From Apostichopus japonicus (lineage: Eukaryota > Echinodermata > Holothuroidea > Aspidochirotida > Stichopodidae): a stretch of DNA of 64,000 nt. The stretch is from NCBI RefSeq assembly GCF_037975245.1, contig NC_092578.1, positions 4,361,501-4,425,500 on the forward strand. Direction: 5' to 3'. Within the stretch, counting starts at the first letter, position 1. Each line of letters begins with the position of its first letter. The translations under genes and the position numbers were made by a program. Of the stretch, positions 1-13,000 are shown piece after piece. The notes beneath the pieces are model-generated. The model was not told the origin of the DNA. It ran no database searches and saw only the letters and a program-made list of their open reading frames with translations.

Positions 1-1310
1 ACAATCATAACGCATGGTCCTTTGTTCCGCTCCTTCATATTTATCATATGAAGTATTGAGTAATAGTGATATGGAACATCTTTGGACATAGATTGGTAAA
101 ATGTATCAATTCTACCAGATTAAAGTAATTTCGGCATGAAAATTTCTCTTCTATACAAGTACATTTTAATCCAACTAGAGAATAAATGAGGAGGGTTGGG
201 GGGAGGGGGTGGATATTAAGCATGTTACATATCTCCTGACTTCTATACTTCCACAATTGATTTAGCATATAGCCTAATTTATATTAACCGAAGAATTAAT
301 ACATTAAATACAATTGTAAGTGATTAGAAAAGTGTAATTTTGACTAAAAGCGAAATTGGACTAAAATCTGGCACTTTTGTTAATGGATTGAACATATCTT
401 GTGTATTTAGTAAAATTTGTATAGCTAGATTATGGAAGTTATAATTAATATTTAGGTAGAACTGAATAAAAGGAAATTTGCTAAAGAACTCACACTAACT
501 CAGGTCTATGTTTAGTTGGAATAAACCCAGTGAAACTTCTTATGGTGGATCTGCCCTCTATATACACTCCAACAGAAACTTTCTATTGAAAAATTGCTAA
601 GAGAAAGGACAAGCACATGGGAACACGATCAAATGAAAAATGCATAGAATGGAACTACATAGGATAACTTGGATTGGTTCATTACCAACTATGACTAATG
701 GAGATCATCAATAAATCAGAAAAGGATTTCGGCATAAAATATATGTCTGGGTAGAACTATTTCACTTGAAGACTATTTTGCTAAATAGACTATTCAAGTA
801 AGTTTATCTCCGCTTGACCCGAGATTACTGATTGCCTTAGTCAGCTCTATATAGAATGTAGCAGTGGAATCTTTCAGAACCTACGAAGGGGGTAACAACG
901 TTCACAAACACTTTCATAGAGAGAGGCAAGAAAACTTCTCTGTTCTTTCAATCTGTAAATCTGTGACGTGTGAAACGAATAAAAAATATGAAATTAAGTT
1001 CTATGAACGAATAATAAAAAAAAACGGTTTTTATTGCGTTGCTAGTCTTTATTAATCACTTCATTCTGAGAAATGGAGTTGTGCTAAGATGCGTGCAACC
1101 CCCCCCCCCCCAAAAAAAAAAGAGTGCGCGTGTGTTTCTCCTGGGTGGGAAGGAAATTTTGTATGCTGATGATCGTAAAGCACCAATTAGCATTAATCTT
1201 GCGCGCCAAAGGTGTTGCTTTTGTTTTGTATCACCACCCTGGTACACACATAGAGTAAAACTTCAAAAAAGAAAATATTGATGAATCTACTGGATAATGA
1301 TTTGTATTAG
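1..1310. other. Gene-free left edge
   Basis: Nothing coding is supported. A short poly-C/poly-A junction lies at 1100-1122. Open frames are short and without motifs. Confidence 0.5.
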
Positions 1311-2642
1311 TCAAGCACTCTTTGGACCGGGCAAGACGCATTATGGTACCCTTCTACAATGTCTTTGGACTTCCTTTGACCCATTGGTTAGGTGGTCCAA
1401 GGCGTGCTGGTCTTGACTGGGGCTAAAGATTTTTGCAGGTCCATTAACATACATTAACGTAGTGATGATTTAGTGGTCAGTTTAATTGGTCAAGCACTCT
1501 TTGGACCGGGCAAGGCGCATTATGGAGCCCTTCTACATTGTCATTAGCGTTCATATGACCCATTGGTTGGGTGGTCCATGGCGTGCCGCATGGATTAGGG
1601 CCCAAAGTTTTTCGTGGTCCCGTTTCAGTCATTAAAAAGGTAATGATTTAGTGGTCATTTCAATTGGTCAAGCATTCTTTGGACCGGGCAAGACGCATTA
1701 TGGTACTCTTCTACAATATCCTTAGAGTTAATGTTACCGATTGGTTAAGTGGTCCAAGGCGTGCTGCATGGATTAGGGCCCAAAGCTTTTTCGTGGTCCC
1801 GTTACACTAATTGAAGAAGTAATGATTTAGTGGTCATTTAAATTGGTCAGGCACTCTTTGGACCGGGCAAGACGCATTATGGTACTCTTCCACAATGTCC
1901 TTAGAGTTATTGGTACCCATTGGTTGGGTGGTCCAAGGCGTGCTGCATGGATTAGGGCCCAAAGCTTTTCGTGGTCCCGTTTCACTTATTGAAGAAGTAA
2001 TGATTTAGTGGTCATTTAAATTGGTCAAACACTCTTTGGACCGTGCAAGACGCATTATGGTACTCTTCTACAATGTCCTTAGAGTTCAAGTTAACCATTG
2101 GTTTGGTGATCCAAGGCGTGCTGCATGGATTAGGGCCCAAAGCTTTTTCGTGGTCCCGTTTCACTCATTAAAGAAGTAATGATTTAATGGTCATTTAAAT
2201 TGGTCAAGCACTCTTTGGACAGGGCATGACGCATCATGGTACCCTTCTACAATGTCTTAGAGTTCCTATGACCCATTTGTTGGGTGGTCCAAGGCGTGCT
2301 GGTTTTGATTAGGGCCCAAATGTTTTTATATCAGTTCCCGTTACATTCATCGAAAAAGTTGTTGAATTAATGGTCATTTAAATTGGTCAAGCACTCTTTG
2401 GACCGGGCAAGACGCATTATGGTATCCTTCTACAATGTGTTAAAAATTCATATGACCCATTGGTTAGGTGGTCCAAGGCGTGCTAGTCTTGATTAGGGCC
2501 TAAAGTGCTTTTTTCAGGTCCAGTACATTAATTTAAGAACTGATGAAGTAGTGGTTATTTTAGTTGGTCAAGAACTATTTGGACCGGGCAAGATGCATTA
2601 TGGTACCCTTCCACATAGTCGTTAGAGTTCATATGACCCATG
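1311..2642. repeat. Tandem satellite, about 179-bp unit, 8 copies
   Basis: The landmark TCAAGCACTCTTTGGACCGG recurs with small changes at 1311, 1490, 1668, 1847, 2025, 2204, 2387 and 2568, giving periods of 178-183 bases. Each unit also holds TGGTCCAAGGCGTGCTG and TTAGGGCCCAAAG. The eighth copy is cut after about 75 bases. There is no open frame. Outer copies differ more from the middle ones, as expected for an array homogenised from its centre. Confidence 0.93.
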
Positions 2643-2980
2643 GGCCATAGATAAACCTCTTTCCACGACCAAATGTTGAACATCTTGTAAGAAAGCTTTT
2701 GTCTTGCCAGAGGTGTTACGTCGATACCATTGTCGAATACGTAACTGAACAGGTAGCTCAGTTACTCATACGCGAATATCGAACGAGGAACGGGGAATAA
2801 GTATCCAACTTCACACCGGTCAACAAAAGCACACCCCACTTTTCTGTTGACCAGAAACAGTGCTCAGGCGGTTGCTAGATATTTTCTACAAGTTGTGCAT
2901 GGGACCAGATGGGAATAAACTTCCAGTAAACTGAAAAGTATAAGGGATCTATGGGAAGTTGCCCTTAGGATAGTATAGGA

Positions 2981-3290
2981 CAGGCGCGTAGCCAAGGGGG
3001 GGGGGGGGGGAGGGGGGCAGCCGCCCCCCCCTTGAGCATATTTAAAAAATTTTTTTTTTTATGATATCGCTAGTAATTTCAAACGAGAAAATGCTAAGAT
3101 GCAACTTACAAGGCCTGGGAAGTGCCATTTCCAGCAATCTGGGAGGCATTTTCAGCCAAAATTTTCTTGTACGCTTCGCGCCAACTTATGGTGGCGCAAC
3201 GCTTAGATAGTTTGCAATGCCGTATCTACGGCTCTGATAGTTTGCCTACAGTTTCGCCCCTCCCTTGGCAATTTCCTCGCTACACACCTG
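2981..3290. mobile_element. Short non-autonomous hAT-like element
   Basis: The left end reads CAGGCGCGTAGCCAAGG and the right end, reversed, CAGGTGTGTAGCGAGG, so the termini are inverted and diverged. The left end is followed at once by a long G run and a C run. The flanking 8-mers are only loosely alike. The open frame on the minus strand here is non-coding. Confidence 0.5.
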
Positions 3291-6084
3291 TTTAGGCCTA
3301 TAGTTTCACTTCTGAAATGAGAGTGGTTGGAGATGAACCAGAGAACTTTCTGAACCAATGTTTGCCACAAGTGCCACAATGTTTGCCACTGTGTGCCGGA
3401 AAGCACCTTCAGTGACAAGATAGTTTCAATTGGAGAACAGATATTTGAATTTTTGTTCTCAATGGAATTGTGATGAAAGTGTCTTAAATTAAACTGAATG
3501 TGAATTGACATGTGTTTTCAGCTAGCCTTGGAATGAAAATGAAATGATGATGAAGAAATTTATGTGAAGTCATATATCTTTTTGATTCTCAGGATTCACA
3601 AACTATTGAAGCTGACTCATGTCAGGTTAGACAGAGAGAATATTGGAGAGATTGATCATATGGAGGTGCTAGGACCGGTCACAAGTAAGAAATCTATTCC
3701 ATTTTACTCCTTGAAAAAGTGGAAGGCAACAGGAACAGAAATTGAAAACCAAAGAAGAAAAGGGAAGCGAAGAGGAAGAAGAGGAAAGGGTGAGGGAAAT
3801 TGGGGAGGGGGGGGGGAGAGATGAAATGGGGGAAGGAACAGGGAATTGTTCTTTATTTTTAATTGCTATGGTTTATTTTCTGCCACTATGTTATCTCTGC
3901 CCCTCCTCTGGCCCCTAACCAGCTCCAATTTGGGCTTTTGGCAGAGGTTGGTGAAGTTGTGACTTTCCATCCACAGGAGGTGTAGTATGATATCAATCAA
4001 TTAATATAGGTGAAAATTATGAAAATAAAAAGCATAACCTATTTCAATGAAAAGAAAACAGAAGGCAAAATATACTTCTCTTTTACAACATGTGTTATTT
4101 CCTTCAATTAGAAGCAGTGGCATACTAAGCGAAGCGCGGGCAATTCACCCCATGTACCAGTCGAAGGGGGGGGGCATGCCAAAGCCCCTCCCCACAAAAA
4201 TGTTCCCCCCCCCATATTTTTGTAAATCATTGTGAAATCAGTTCAAAGCTCTGGTCAAATATAGCACCAGTTTGTATTAAACCACCTTACAAACAAACAA
4301 AATTTCTAAAAGGGGAGGGGGTGTCCTCTATAGACACCTCCCCTGCCATGGGGTGATCTTTGAAGTCAGTTAAATATGAATTTATGTAACTATTTATAGA
4401 AATAATGGAACACTGACTGACACATTTTAGAAAATGGAAAAGAGCAAAGAAATTTATAGCTAGAAAAGTGACTCGAATCAGTGACCTCTAGTGACAAGGT
4501 CAAAGGTTACAAACTCAGGGCTAATCATCCAGAGGTAACTGGTTTGGATCTAGCCATAAATTTCTTATCCCTTAACTGGGATGCATGAAACCCCAGGGGG
4601 TGCGTGAGTCCATTCCAGGGGGTTCGTGAGACGTTTCTGAAAGTCAAAACTAGACTAGAGTACTTTTTTGTTGAACTAAAATCTGATATATCATATAATT
4701 TACTAATGTACAAAAGTCGTACCTATCGACAAACTCTTCAATATTACACTATGAACTTGATCTTTTACGAAGCACTGTTATGCGTATTATAGTATAATAA
4801 TGACTCAGATCGTGTCTCAAAAAGTTGGGGGTTCGTGGACAACTCTGACATCCACAGGTGGTTCGTGGGGGGATAAAGTTAGGGAAACCCTGCAGGCTTA
4901 AAGTATATGTTCACGAATCGAGCATGTATAACCATAATCTGACTTGAACTAGCATATTGGGGGCAATACAAATGACCATTGAATATTTCTGTAAGCCATG
5001 TTACAATGTTATCAATTGCAAATAAAATGTGACTGAATTCTATTGTGAGTCAAAAGTGGCTGATCAAAGTAAATTATTAAACTTCTACTGCTGCAACAAA
5101 TACACACAACTTATGTGACATCTTTATCCCTCACTTGGGATCAACCCTTTATTCTAAATAAAGTAACTTTAAAGAAAAAGAGAACAGAAATCAATGGTTT
5201 ACGTGACACAAATACACTGCCAATAGATACTGGGCACTACTAGTTTACATTTATCCCCAAAAAATAAAAAAATAACTTTAGAATGATCTTTTTATATAAA
5301 TACTTTTAACGTACTCAAACAATTCATCAACTTGATGTAGTGCGAATAGCTGACACCCACCTGGTACAACATGATAAAGAAAAGAAACTGCCAAAAAACA
5401 AAAAAATTCAAGAACAATTGCACTTGAGAGTAGCACCATAGTACTCACTACTAAGGTGAACTTGGTACTCAAGTAGTACTTGATGTAATAATGAGGTATT
5501 ATTTAGCAGGAAAAATAAAACAGAGAATAAATATATTTTTTTTTATCTGTACAAAGTAATTCCAGTTTTATATTTACACTCCTTTTTTTTTCATTTTTTT
5601 TAGTTATGAGACAATTCTCAAATGCTGTGTACTTAAAGAGTTCCAAATGAAAATTAGAGGCCAATTAGCTAGAGTCAACCTAAGCCCTTCATCTTTAACA
5701 GGGACAAAAAAAAAAGGATACTTTGGCTGTAAGGAACTTTGTAAGTATTATGGAAGGTGGATACACATAAAAGGAATGCCATGAGAAATTTTGTCTAAAC
5801 TAACTTTATCGACTTTATCGATTCAGGAATCTACGTATTTGCTTTGTAACTTTAAAGGGGGACTTTTTGCAACCAAGTGTCAAATCAAATCATACCGTTG
5901 CCTCTTGTTAACTTCTGCTTTTACAAGGTTTAAAATTATATAACCATTCACTCCTCCTCTATTGACCTCAACTCAAGTGACCTTTGATCCTTCACAAGTA
6001 CAGACCGTTACTATGTTGCTTACGAACACTCCGACAAGCTGTTACAAACAAAAACTTAAGTAAGAGGAATACAAAACAGTAACA
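3291..6084. other. Gene-free stretch
   Basis: No supported gene. It holds A/G-rich sequence (3700-3840) and poly-G/poly-C patches around 4165-4215. It also holds possible transposon ends: CAGTGGCATACTAAG at 4126, and on the minus strand CAGGGTTTCCCTAAC ending the block at about 4600-4893. A fragment resembling the head of the SINE at 11040 lies near 4475-4560. It may include the distal SRBD1 3' UTR. Confidence 0.5.
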
Positions 6085-6860
6085 GCTGTGATTGAAACCA
6101 ATTACACACACAAGTGATCATCTTTTATCGCCGGCAAAGTCTTCAGTATTTTCTGGTTCACATTTGGAAAAAGAATGTCCACGAGTCATGGAAGATGTCG
6201 TCACTCTGTCAGCTTTTAATTTTGTGCTTGGAATGTTTGAAAAACTCATCCTCCTCAAAGCAAAGAAGAAAAAGTTCTATTTGAGAGCATTTCACATAAC
6301 CCTCAGTAGCTGCAGATCAAAACCAATAACACACACAAGTGATAACTTTTTACCTCCTGCAAAATCTTCAGTATTTTCTGGTTCACATTTGGAAAAAGAA
6401 TGTCCACGAGTCATGAAAGATAATGTCACTCCGTCAGCTTTTAATTTTGTGCTTGGGAATGTTTGAAAAACTCTTTATCCTCAAAGCAGAGAAAGTTCTA
6501 TGAGAGCATATCACATAACCCTCAATACCTTTAGATCAAAACCAATAACACACACAAGCAATAACCTTTATCTCCGGCAAAGTCTTCAGTATTTTCTGGT
6601 TCACATTTGGAAAAAGAATGTCCACGAGTCATGAAAGATGTCTTCAATCCATTAGCTTTTAATTTTGTGCATGGCGCAAAGTCATCAGTATTCTCTGGTT
6701 CACATTTGGAAAAAGAATGTCCACGAGTCATGAAAACATAATGCCACTCTGTCAGCTTTTAATTTTGTTCTTGGAATGTTTGAAAAACTCTTTAATCCTC
6801 AAAGAAAAGAAGATTAAGTTCTATTAGAGAGCATATCACATAACCCTCAGTAGCTGCAGG
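6085..6860. repeat. About 220-bp tandem repeat reaching into the SRBD1 stop region
   Basis: The phrase TCTGGTTCACATTTGGAAAA, with the ACACACACAAG and TGTCCACGAGTCATG around it, recurs in units starting near 6092, 6315 and 6533, plus a shorter one near 6668. Unit ends share CACATAACCCTCAGTAGCTG; the last occurrence of that string is the SRBD1 C-terminal codons. The array is therefore 3' UTR or downstream DNA of SRBD1. The open frames it makes on both strands are repeat artefacts. Confidence 0.85.
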
Positions 6861-7098
6861 CCTATTTTCAGTTTGGAGTGGTGACCCTTTGAGCCACTGA
6901 TCGAATCAACACACACTTCCACTTTGTTTCCTTGGACCACCAGTTTACCCCTCATTTTACTAGTGTGGATAAGTCCGTCACTCCCGACCCCAACATCTAC
7001 GAAAGCTCCAAAGCCTACCACATTGACCACCTGTCCGGTCAGCTTTGTTCCTATACGAAGGTCATCTGCAGAGGTCACACCCTTCTTGAATACAGGCT
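6836..7098 (-). CDS. SRBD1: SRBD1 last exon: S1 RNA-binding domain and stop
   Basis: The exon encodes the S1 OB-fold: [20 protein letters not shown], then [11 protein letters not shown], and ends GLQLLRVM followed by TGA at 6838-6836. The acceptor read on the minus strand is TTTCTCAG just before AGCCTG. The final codons lie inside one copy of the tandem repeat that continues downstream as 3' UTR. Confidence 0.9.
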
Positions 7099-10000
7099 CT
7101 GAGAAATCTTTTACAAGAAAAAGGCAAAAAAAGGATAACAGTTTAACTATAAATTAAGTTGATCTGCAATCAACGTAGTTATCACATTAACAAGGAAATA
7201 GTTTGCCAAACTTGTTAGCCTTGATTAAATAAGGAAAACAGAAAACTTTTGAGTACAAGTGGTTTCTATATTTATTCTTACAGCGTTTTCTTTGGGACTT
7301 GGTTAGGAAAAACAAAATCTAAATTTTGAATGTGATACTTATAACTTTAACTTTACGCTGGAAATTTTCGACATTTTAAGATACACGTTTTCGACTTTTG
7401 CAATTTTGACTTTAATCAGTTGCACGTAACAATACGAAGAATATCTCCAAAACTGTAAAAGTTTCCAGATTTAGAGTCGAGAATTTAGGATGTTTTGAAG
7501 ATTTTGATTACCGTGACAGTTATAAACCACCAGACTGTTGTAGTCTTCAGGGGTTAATTTGAACAGTTCCAATCGGACATTTGCAATTTTAAAACAAAAC
7601 ATTACATACAGTATAACCTATACAAGACTCCATCAAACAGCTTCTGGAGAGCAAAGTCACAAACAAATGCCATTAAAGTAACAAGGTGCAATTAGCTTCT
7701 CAAATGATGAACATAACTTCAGCCCTTATTCTTATATGCAAATTACGTCAGGTCTTGGTATATTCAATATCACTTGCATATATATCTTTTAAGCTTGAAC
7801 TGATTTGTTTATGTTGAGGAAAGATATACATATAATTAATAGCTTCATTTTGGAACTTGGCAAAATGGCTACATGAAGGGAACCTGGTGGGAAACTAATA
7901 AAATCTGAGAACAGAAAAGCAAACCAAGTAGGTTCATGAACCCTGATTTAAATTTGACTAGTTTGCCTTCTCTCTTCCCCTCTGTCCACCCCCCCACCAC
8001 CACCACCAGGCGCTGAATTTCTAGAAGAGCTTGGATAAGGAGAATATGAGAGACCTGCTATGAGAGATCTGTAATTGTTAAAATATTAAAGTCGTCCACT
8101 TTTGTCGGACTGTATTTATACTGTATCTTGTGTTATGCGTTAGTGTTATTTTTGTTAAGTATGTGAACCCTCAAGAAATTGCGTTATACTGATACTCTTG
8201 ATATACTCTGATGTCTAAGCGCTGTGAGTTATACGTTCTGTAGCCTGCTGAGAACGTTTCATGCCTGTAATTTTCATGATAATAAAGTTCCGTACAAAGT
8301 AAAAGAGAAACTCAGTTGACAGTCGTCTCTAGCCAGTTAACCCGCTAAGATCAAAAAGACATAAAAAAGGAAGAGAATGTGAGTAAGAATAAAGACTGCA
8401 AGGCCGAATAATAAATAATTATGCATCCATTTTGGTCTGAGTAGAAAAACCGTTACCAGAAGGTAGTACTCACCTGAACGGATATCAAAATTTGATGGAC
8501 TTTTTAGTCCGTCCATGATGATCTTAAGAGTGTGAACATCGACACCGATGTTGTCAGCGAGAGTTTCATCCCCTGTCAATACAGAAAGACATTCGATATA
8601 TTAAAATTTGGTTAAGAAAATGTCACATCACATCATGCATAATTAAAATGCAGGGATATATACAGTAACACAGTCCCAAATTGCTATGCAAAGTGGTCAA
8701 ATAACTTCAAAAATATATTTTTGAAAAATGCAAATATTTGCATTACTTTTTTTTTTCTTTTTTTCCGGATACAGTTTGTGAAACTCCATTATGTTTTAAT
8801 GAAAAATTGAAAGCTTACCAGCATTGCGAAGTATTTTGTCCAACATTTGCTTCATTTTACTGCTGCCCACATCAGCTGTGGAGAGGCCAATTATAGAAAC
8901 CAACCTTGTGGGGATAAAAAAAAAAAAAAAAAAAAAAAAAAAGTGGAAAAACCGAAAATGACTATTAAAGAAATTGCCAAAATAAATTGAAAAGAGGATA
9001 GACATTTTTGCTTAAGACGAATTTCAAGCTAGCTATCTCATGATGATAATCCTGGGGTCACTGGTCAATTTGTAATCCTGCGGTCAAGGGGTCTAAATCC
9101 CATTATAGCCAGAAGATTTATTTGCTGAATTAACAAAACAAAAAAGCTAAACGAGATGAACTACCAATCAGAAATGGTTACCCTTACCAAACCACATCGT
9201 TCATGGTTTTGATTGCATCTCATATCCCAAACCCTGCTCGCCTATTCCCTGGTTTAAAGGGACTTTGAAATAGAGCTCGTGAAATCAATTAAGCCAATTA
9301 ATTAGTTAACCAAATTAAATATTTAAGTTAACACCCAGCTTCATTGCTTGTCATGAACACTCATTTGCAGTCAGATGGTTAAATGTACCCAAAGCGTCAG
9401 GTTTGTCGTTACTATTAGATCTGCTGTCAAAGATAAAGTTTTCTTGGGATGGTAAAACTGGAATGAAAACTTCGATAAGAATTTTTTTTATTCCTTCTTG
9501 GAATGAGAATAGGGATTTTGAATGTCAACCTCCTACTTCGCACGAAATGAGATTTTGACTGAGAATTAGAGAAATGATAAGGTGCACACTGAAGATTTTT
9601 AATACAAGCCTATGCAGATGGCTGGTAACCAAACTCCTTATCTTGGTCATGTTTGCTTTTTGCAACATTTCTTGCTTTATATGATCAAGAAAAATAGCCC
9701 ACTCTTTCCGTTTTTATTTTCTTACCTCTCTGCAGCTTCGTATGATTCCGGATGGATCCATGTCGTGTCGAGAGGGTTATGAGACAGGGTTTCATGGTGT
9801 TTCCGTTTCTTGCCTCGACATTGATGAATCTCCGAACTCGTTTTGCTGCTATGAGAATAGGTATCGAGTGTAAGCGTGATTGGTACTTGTAGCATTATAG
9901 CTTTCATATTTAGAATTGCTCAAGTCTTTTTTCTTTGTCATTAAAATCTATGATAAACTTCCAAATAGAAAAATATTTTCTTAGCCATTTTGGTGAAGTT

Positions 10001-13000
10001 GTTTGTCAAAAATATCTCTATTATATAAGCTGATGACTGCGGTTACGTTTGCTTTTCTTAAATTCATGGAGGTGGGTGGGGTATGGGTAGGGGGGATGGG
10101 AAGAGAGTAGGGGAGGATGTTATGCTGAATTTAGCAAACTGAAGATGCATGTAGTAATTGTAAGGATGAAACTAACCCTTGACTCTTTTTAAAGTTTTTT
10201 AATCACTTATTTTGAAAAATTTCAGTCAATACTGCATAAATTTAGATATAAATGTCAACGCGCAAAGCATCACGCACACAAATTTAACCATAGGTCACAC
10301 TTCAATTTTTTTTCTACAAAATTAATTTTATACGTTTCAAAAAGAGCAAAACAAAAGAAAAACAATGGGTAACAAAATGGTCAGATATCAATGAAGTTGT
10401 GTGCTTTACGGCCGAATTCCAGGAAATAATAAAGTAATTGTTACAATGAGGATTATTTTGACTTACCTATCAACTTTATCTTCTGTTTTATTTTCTGGAG
10501 TTTCCGAAGGACTCACTCTGATGAAGCCTGCGCATTGCTGAAAGGTTTTTTTGCCGAGCCCTTTAACTTCTTGTAGTTGAGATCTATTGATGAAGGGTCC
10601 CTCGCAAACTCTGTGCTTAATTATCTTTGCCGCCATCGCTTGTCCGATACCTGCCACATACCTGATGAAATGGATTTAAGAAGGTCATCAGTTTTTGGCC
10701 CCAAATATGCCAGATGGTCAGATAATGGTCACTCATGCTCCAACTTCAAACATTTTTTTTCAAGTATTTTATTCCTCACAGAGCCGTCAAAATTGTCTAA
10801 ATTCATTAATTTTCTTAGTCTGGAAATAATCTGGAGGTTCAGAACCACCAACCAGGAAAGTACTTTCGGCAAACTTTACAGCATGCTTAAATTATGGGGC
10901 CAATACTGATGACCTTGAATATTATCAATGAGTTTGTTTTGTATTCAATAAAACAGAATGAGCAAAATACTTAAGAAAACTATGAAATTCTCAAATTTCG
11001 TTAGGCAGGTTTGTTCAGAAAAAAGTGACCCATCTTGGTAGTTACAACTACATCAAAAAGTATCAGTCTATAGTAATTCTAAGGATTACAGGTTCAAGTC
11101 CTGGCCAGATCATTGCGTTGTGTCCTTGGGCAAGGTACTTTATCTCCATTGTCTCTCTTCACCCAGTGTACAAATGGGGACTTGCGAGGTAACTTGTAAA
11201 TATATTTGCGTGTGCCGGTTTGTGGCTGCACCCTATGGGAAGTCCCCCAGGGGACACGTGGTTGTGGTGCAATGTGGTGCCCCAGGAGAGATTGATTGAA
11301 TTGTGCACACTTTGATGTGTAGGTGTGACAAGCTACCAAAGACCAGGGTGAAGTTGTAAAGTCGTGTGAGACGGCATTGAACAAGACTGTAAACCTCAAT
11401 AATAATAATAATAATTATTCAGAAGTCTATGAGAAATGAGCTACCTTGTACCTGATTAAAATGGATTTAATATTAGCAGTGAATTAGCGTTGTATGCAAT
11501 CACAGTAAGCAAATTACTTTTAGAAATTACAGGAAATTGCCATTCAGGGTTAAACTTATTATCAGTCAGGCAAAATCTTGTTGACAATGCCAGCCAGCCC
11601 TTTGCTGAGAGGTACAGTAATACCAGAAGAAAACACCAAAATATTATTGTAATTATGGTAGCTTTTATTAGGAAAGCAAGTGAGAATCAAGAATGCTTTT
11701 TTTCTGCATGGTGAAACAATTATTACTACATGCATAAACTTAGGTCAGATCCAGGCAATCACAGGAAATTCTGTGAAGGGGGCTTACCTCAACAGTTCAG
11801 CAGAACAACTGTTAATATCAACACCGACGAAACTCACACATTCTTCCACGACGCTCTCTAGCGTTTTCTCCAAAGGACCCTTGGGTAAGTCGTGCTGTAC
11901 AAAGAAGCAATGATATGATATTATTGGGGGAATGAAACTCAAGAAGGTTGTATACAGCAATAAAAAAAGACCGTTGCTCAGCCAGGGACATCATGCGTTT
12001 GCCATTAAATTTTCTGCTCATTGAGGAGGATAACATGGAAGATTATTATTATTATTATTAGTTACCAGATTTATATAGCGCTCTTTTCATGCTTTAGCAT
12101 GTTCAAGAGTCTTTTACAATGACAATATCAGTCTGAAACGACCAAGTGTTGGCTATCACTAACACTTATTGCTTCAATCTCTGCTTTTAAATGGTATTTA
12201 CAGTCATTTGTTGCTCTTGAATGTTGTAGGTGAGGAATGTTTAGTATCTCTCTTTATGTAATACATGTTATCTTTACAGTATTCTTTCTAGCACCATTTA
12301 AACCACCATTGTGGATTACCACAATAAAAGGCAGTTAGGTTTACAATGTGACTTACATTCTATACACATTACAATCAGTTGTAAAGTTGATTCATGATTA
12401 CACCACAGATCAATGATGCTGATTTTTTCTTCTTCCACTTCTGTTGTTGTGATTGATGTTTAATGTATGTATTGTATGTATTGTATGTATTGTATTGTAT
12501 GTATTGTATTGTATTGTATTGTATTGTATGTATTGTATTGTATGTATTGTATTGTATGTATTGTATGTATTGTATTGTATGTATTGTATGTATCTGATTG
12601 ATGTTTAAAGTATGTATGCTTGTATTTTAGATCCTCCTACAAGCCAGAACTCGCCAAGAAGCCTCATCGGCTTATCAAAGCCGCAAGCTGACCGAAGTCA
12701 GTTTCATAGATTCATATTTAACGTCCATGATTATGAATTGTCAATTGTAAACAACTCTGTAACTGGACAACATACATTTATCTTGGAGTGACTCGAACTC
12801 GGGACCTAATGATTGAAAGGCACCGGCGTTAACCACTGAGCTAACACTCCTTAATGTCCCATACAACACACAAAGAGTCACCTCTTCCCCACACAATCCC
12901 CCCCCCCCCCCCCAACAGATATTGAATAATAACAAAGGCAAAATAGACACAAGTTGAACAATAACTGGGGGAATGGCTTTTGTGAACAATGTTGTTACAA

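Noticed and set aside
3203-3511. 102-residue open frame on the minus strand
   Set aside because: It starts inside a hAT-like element and shows no motif or splice context.
6092-6466. 124-residue open frame on the plus strand with an internal duplicated block
   Set aside because: It is the tandem repeat read in one frame. Units differ by frameshifts, and the array belongs to the SRBD1 3' region.
12458-12600. CRISPR-like regular repeat
   Set aside because: Units are 5-9 bases with no spacers. It is a microsatellite next to a SINE tail in a eukaryotic genome.
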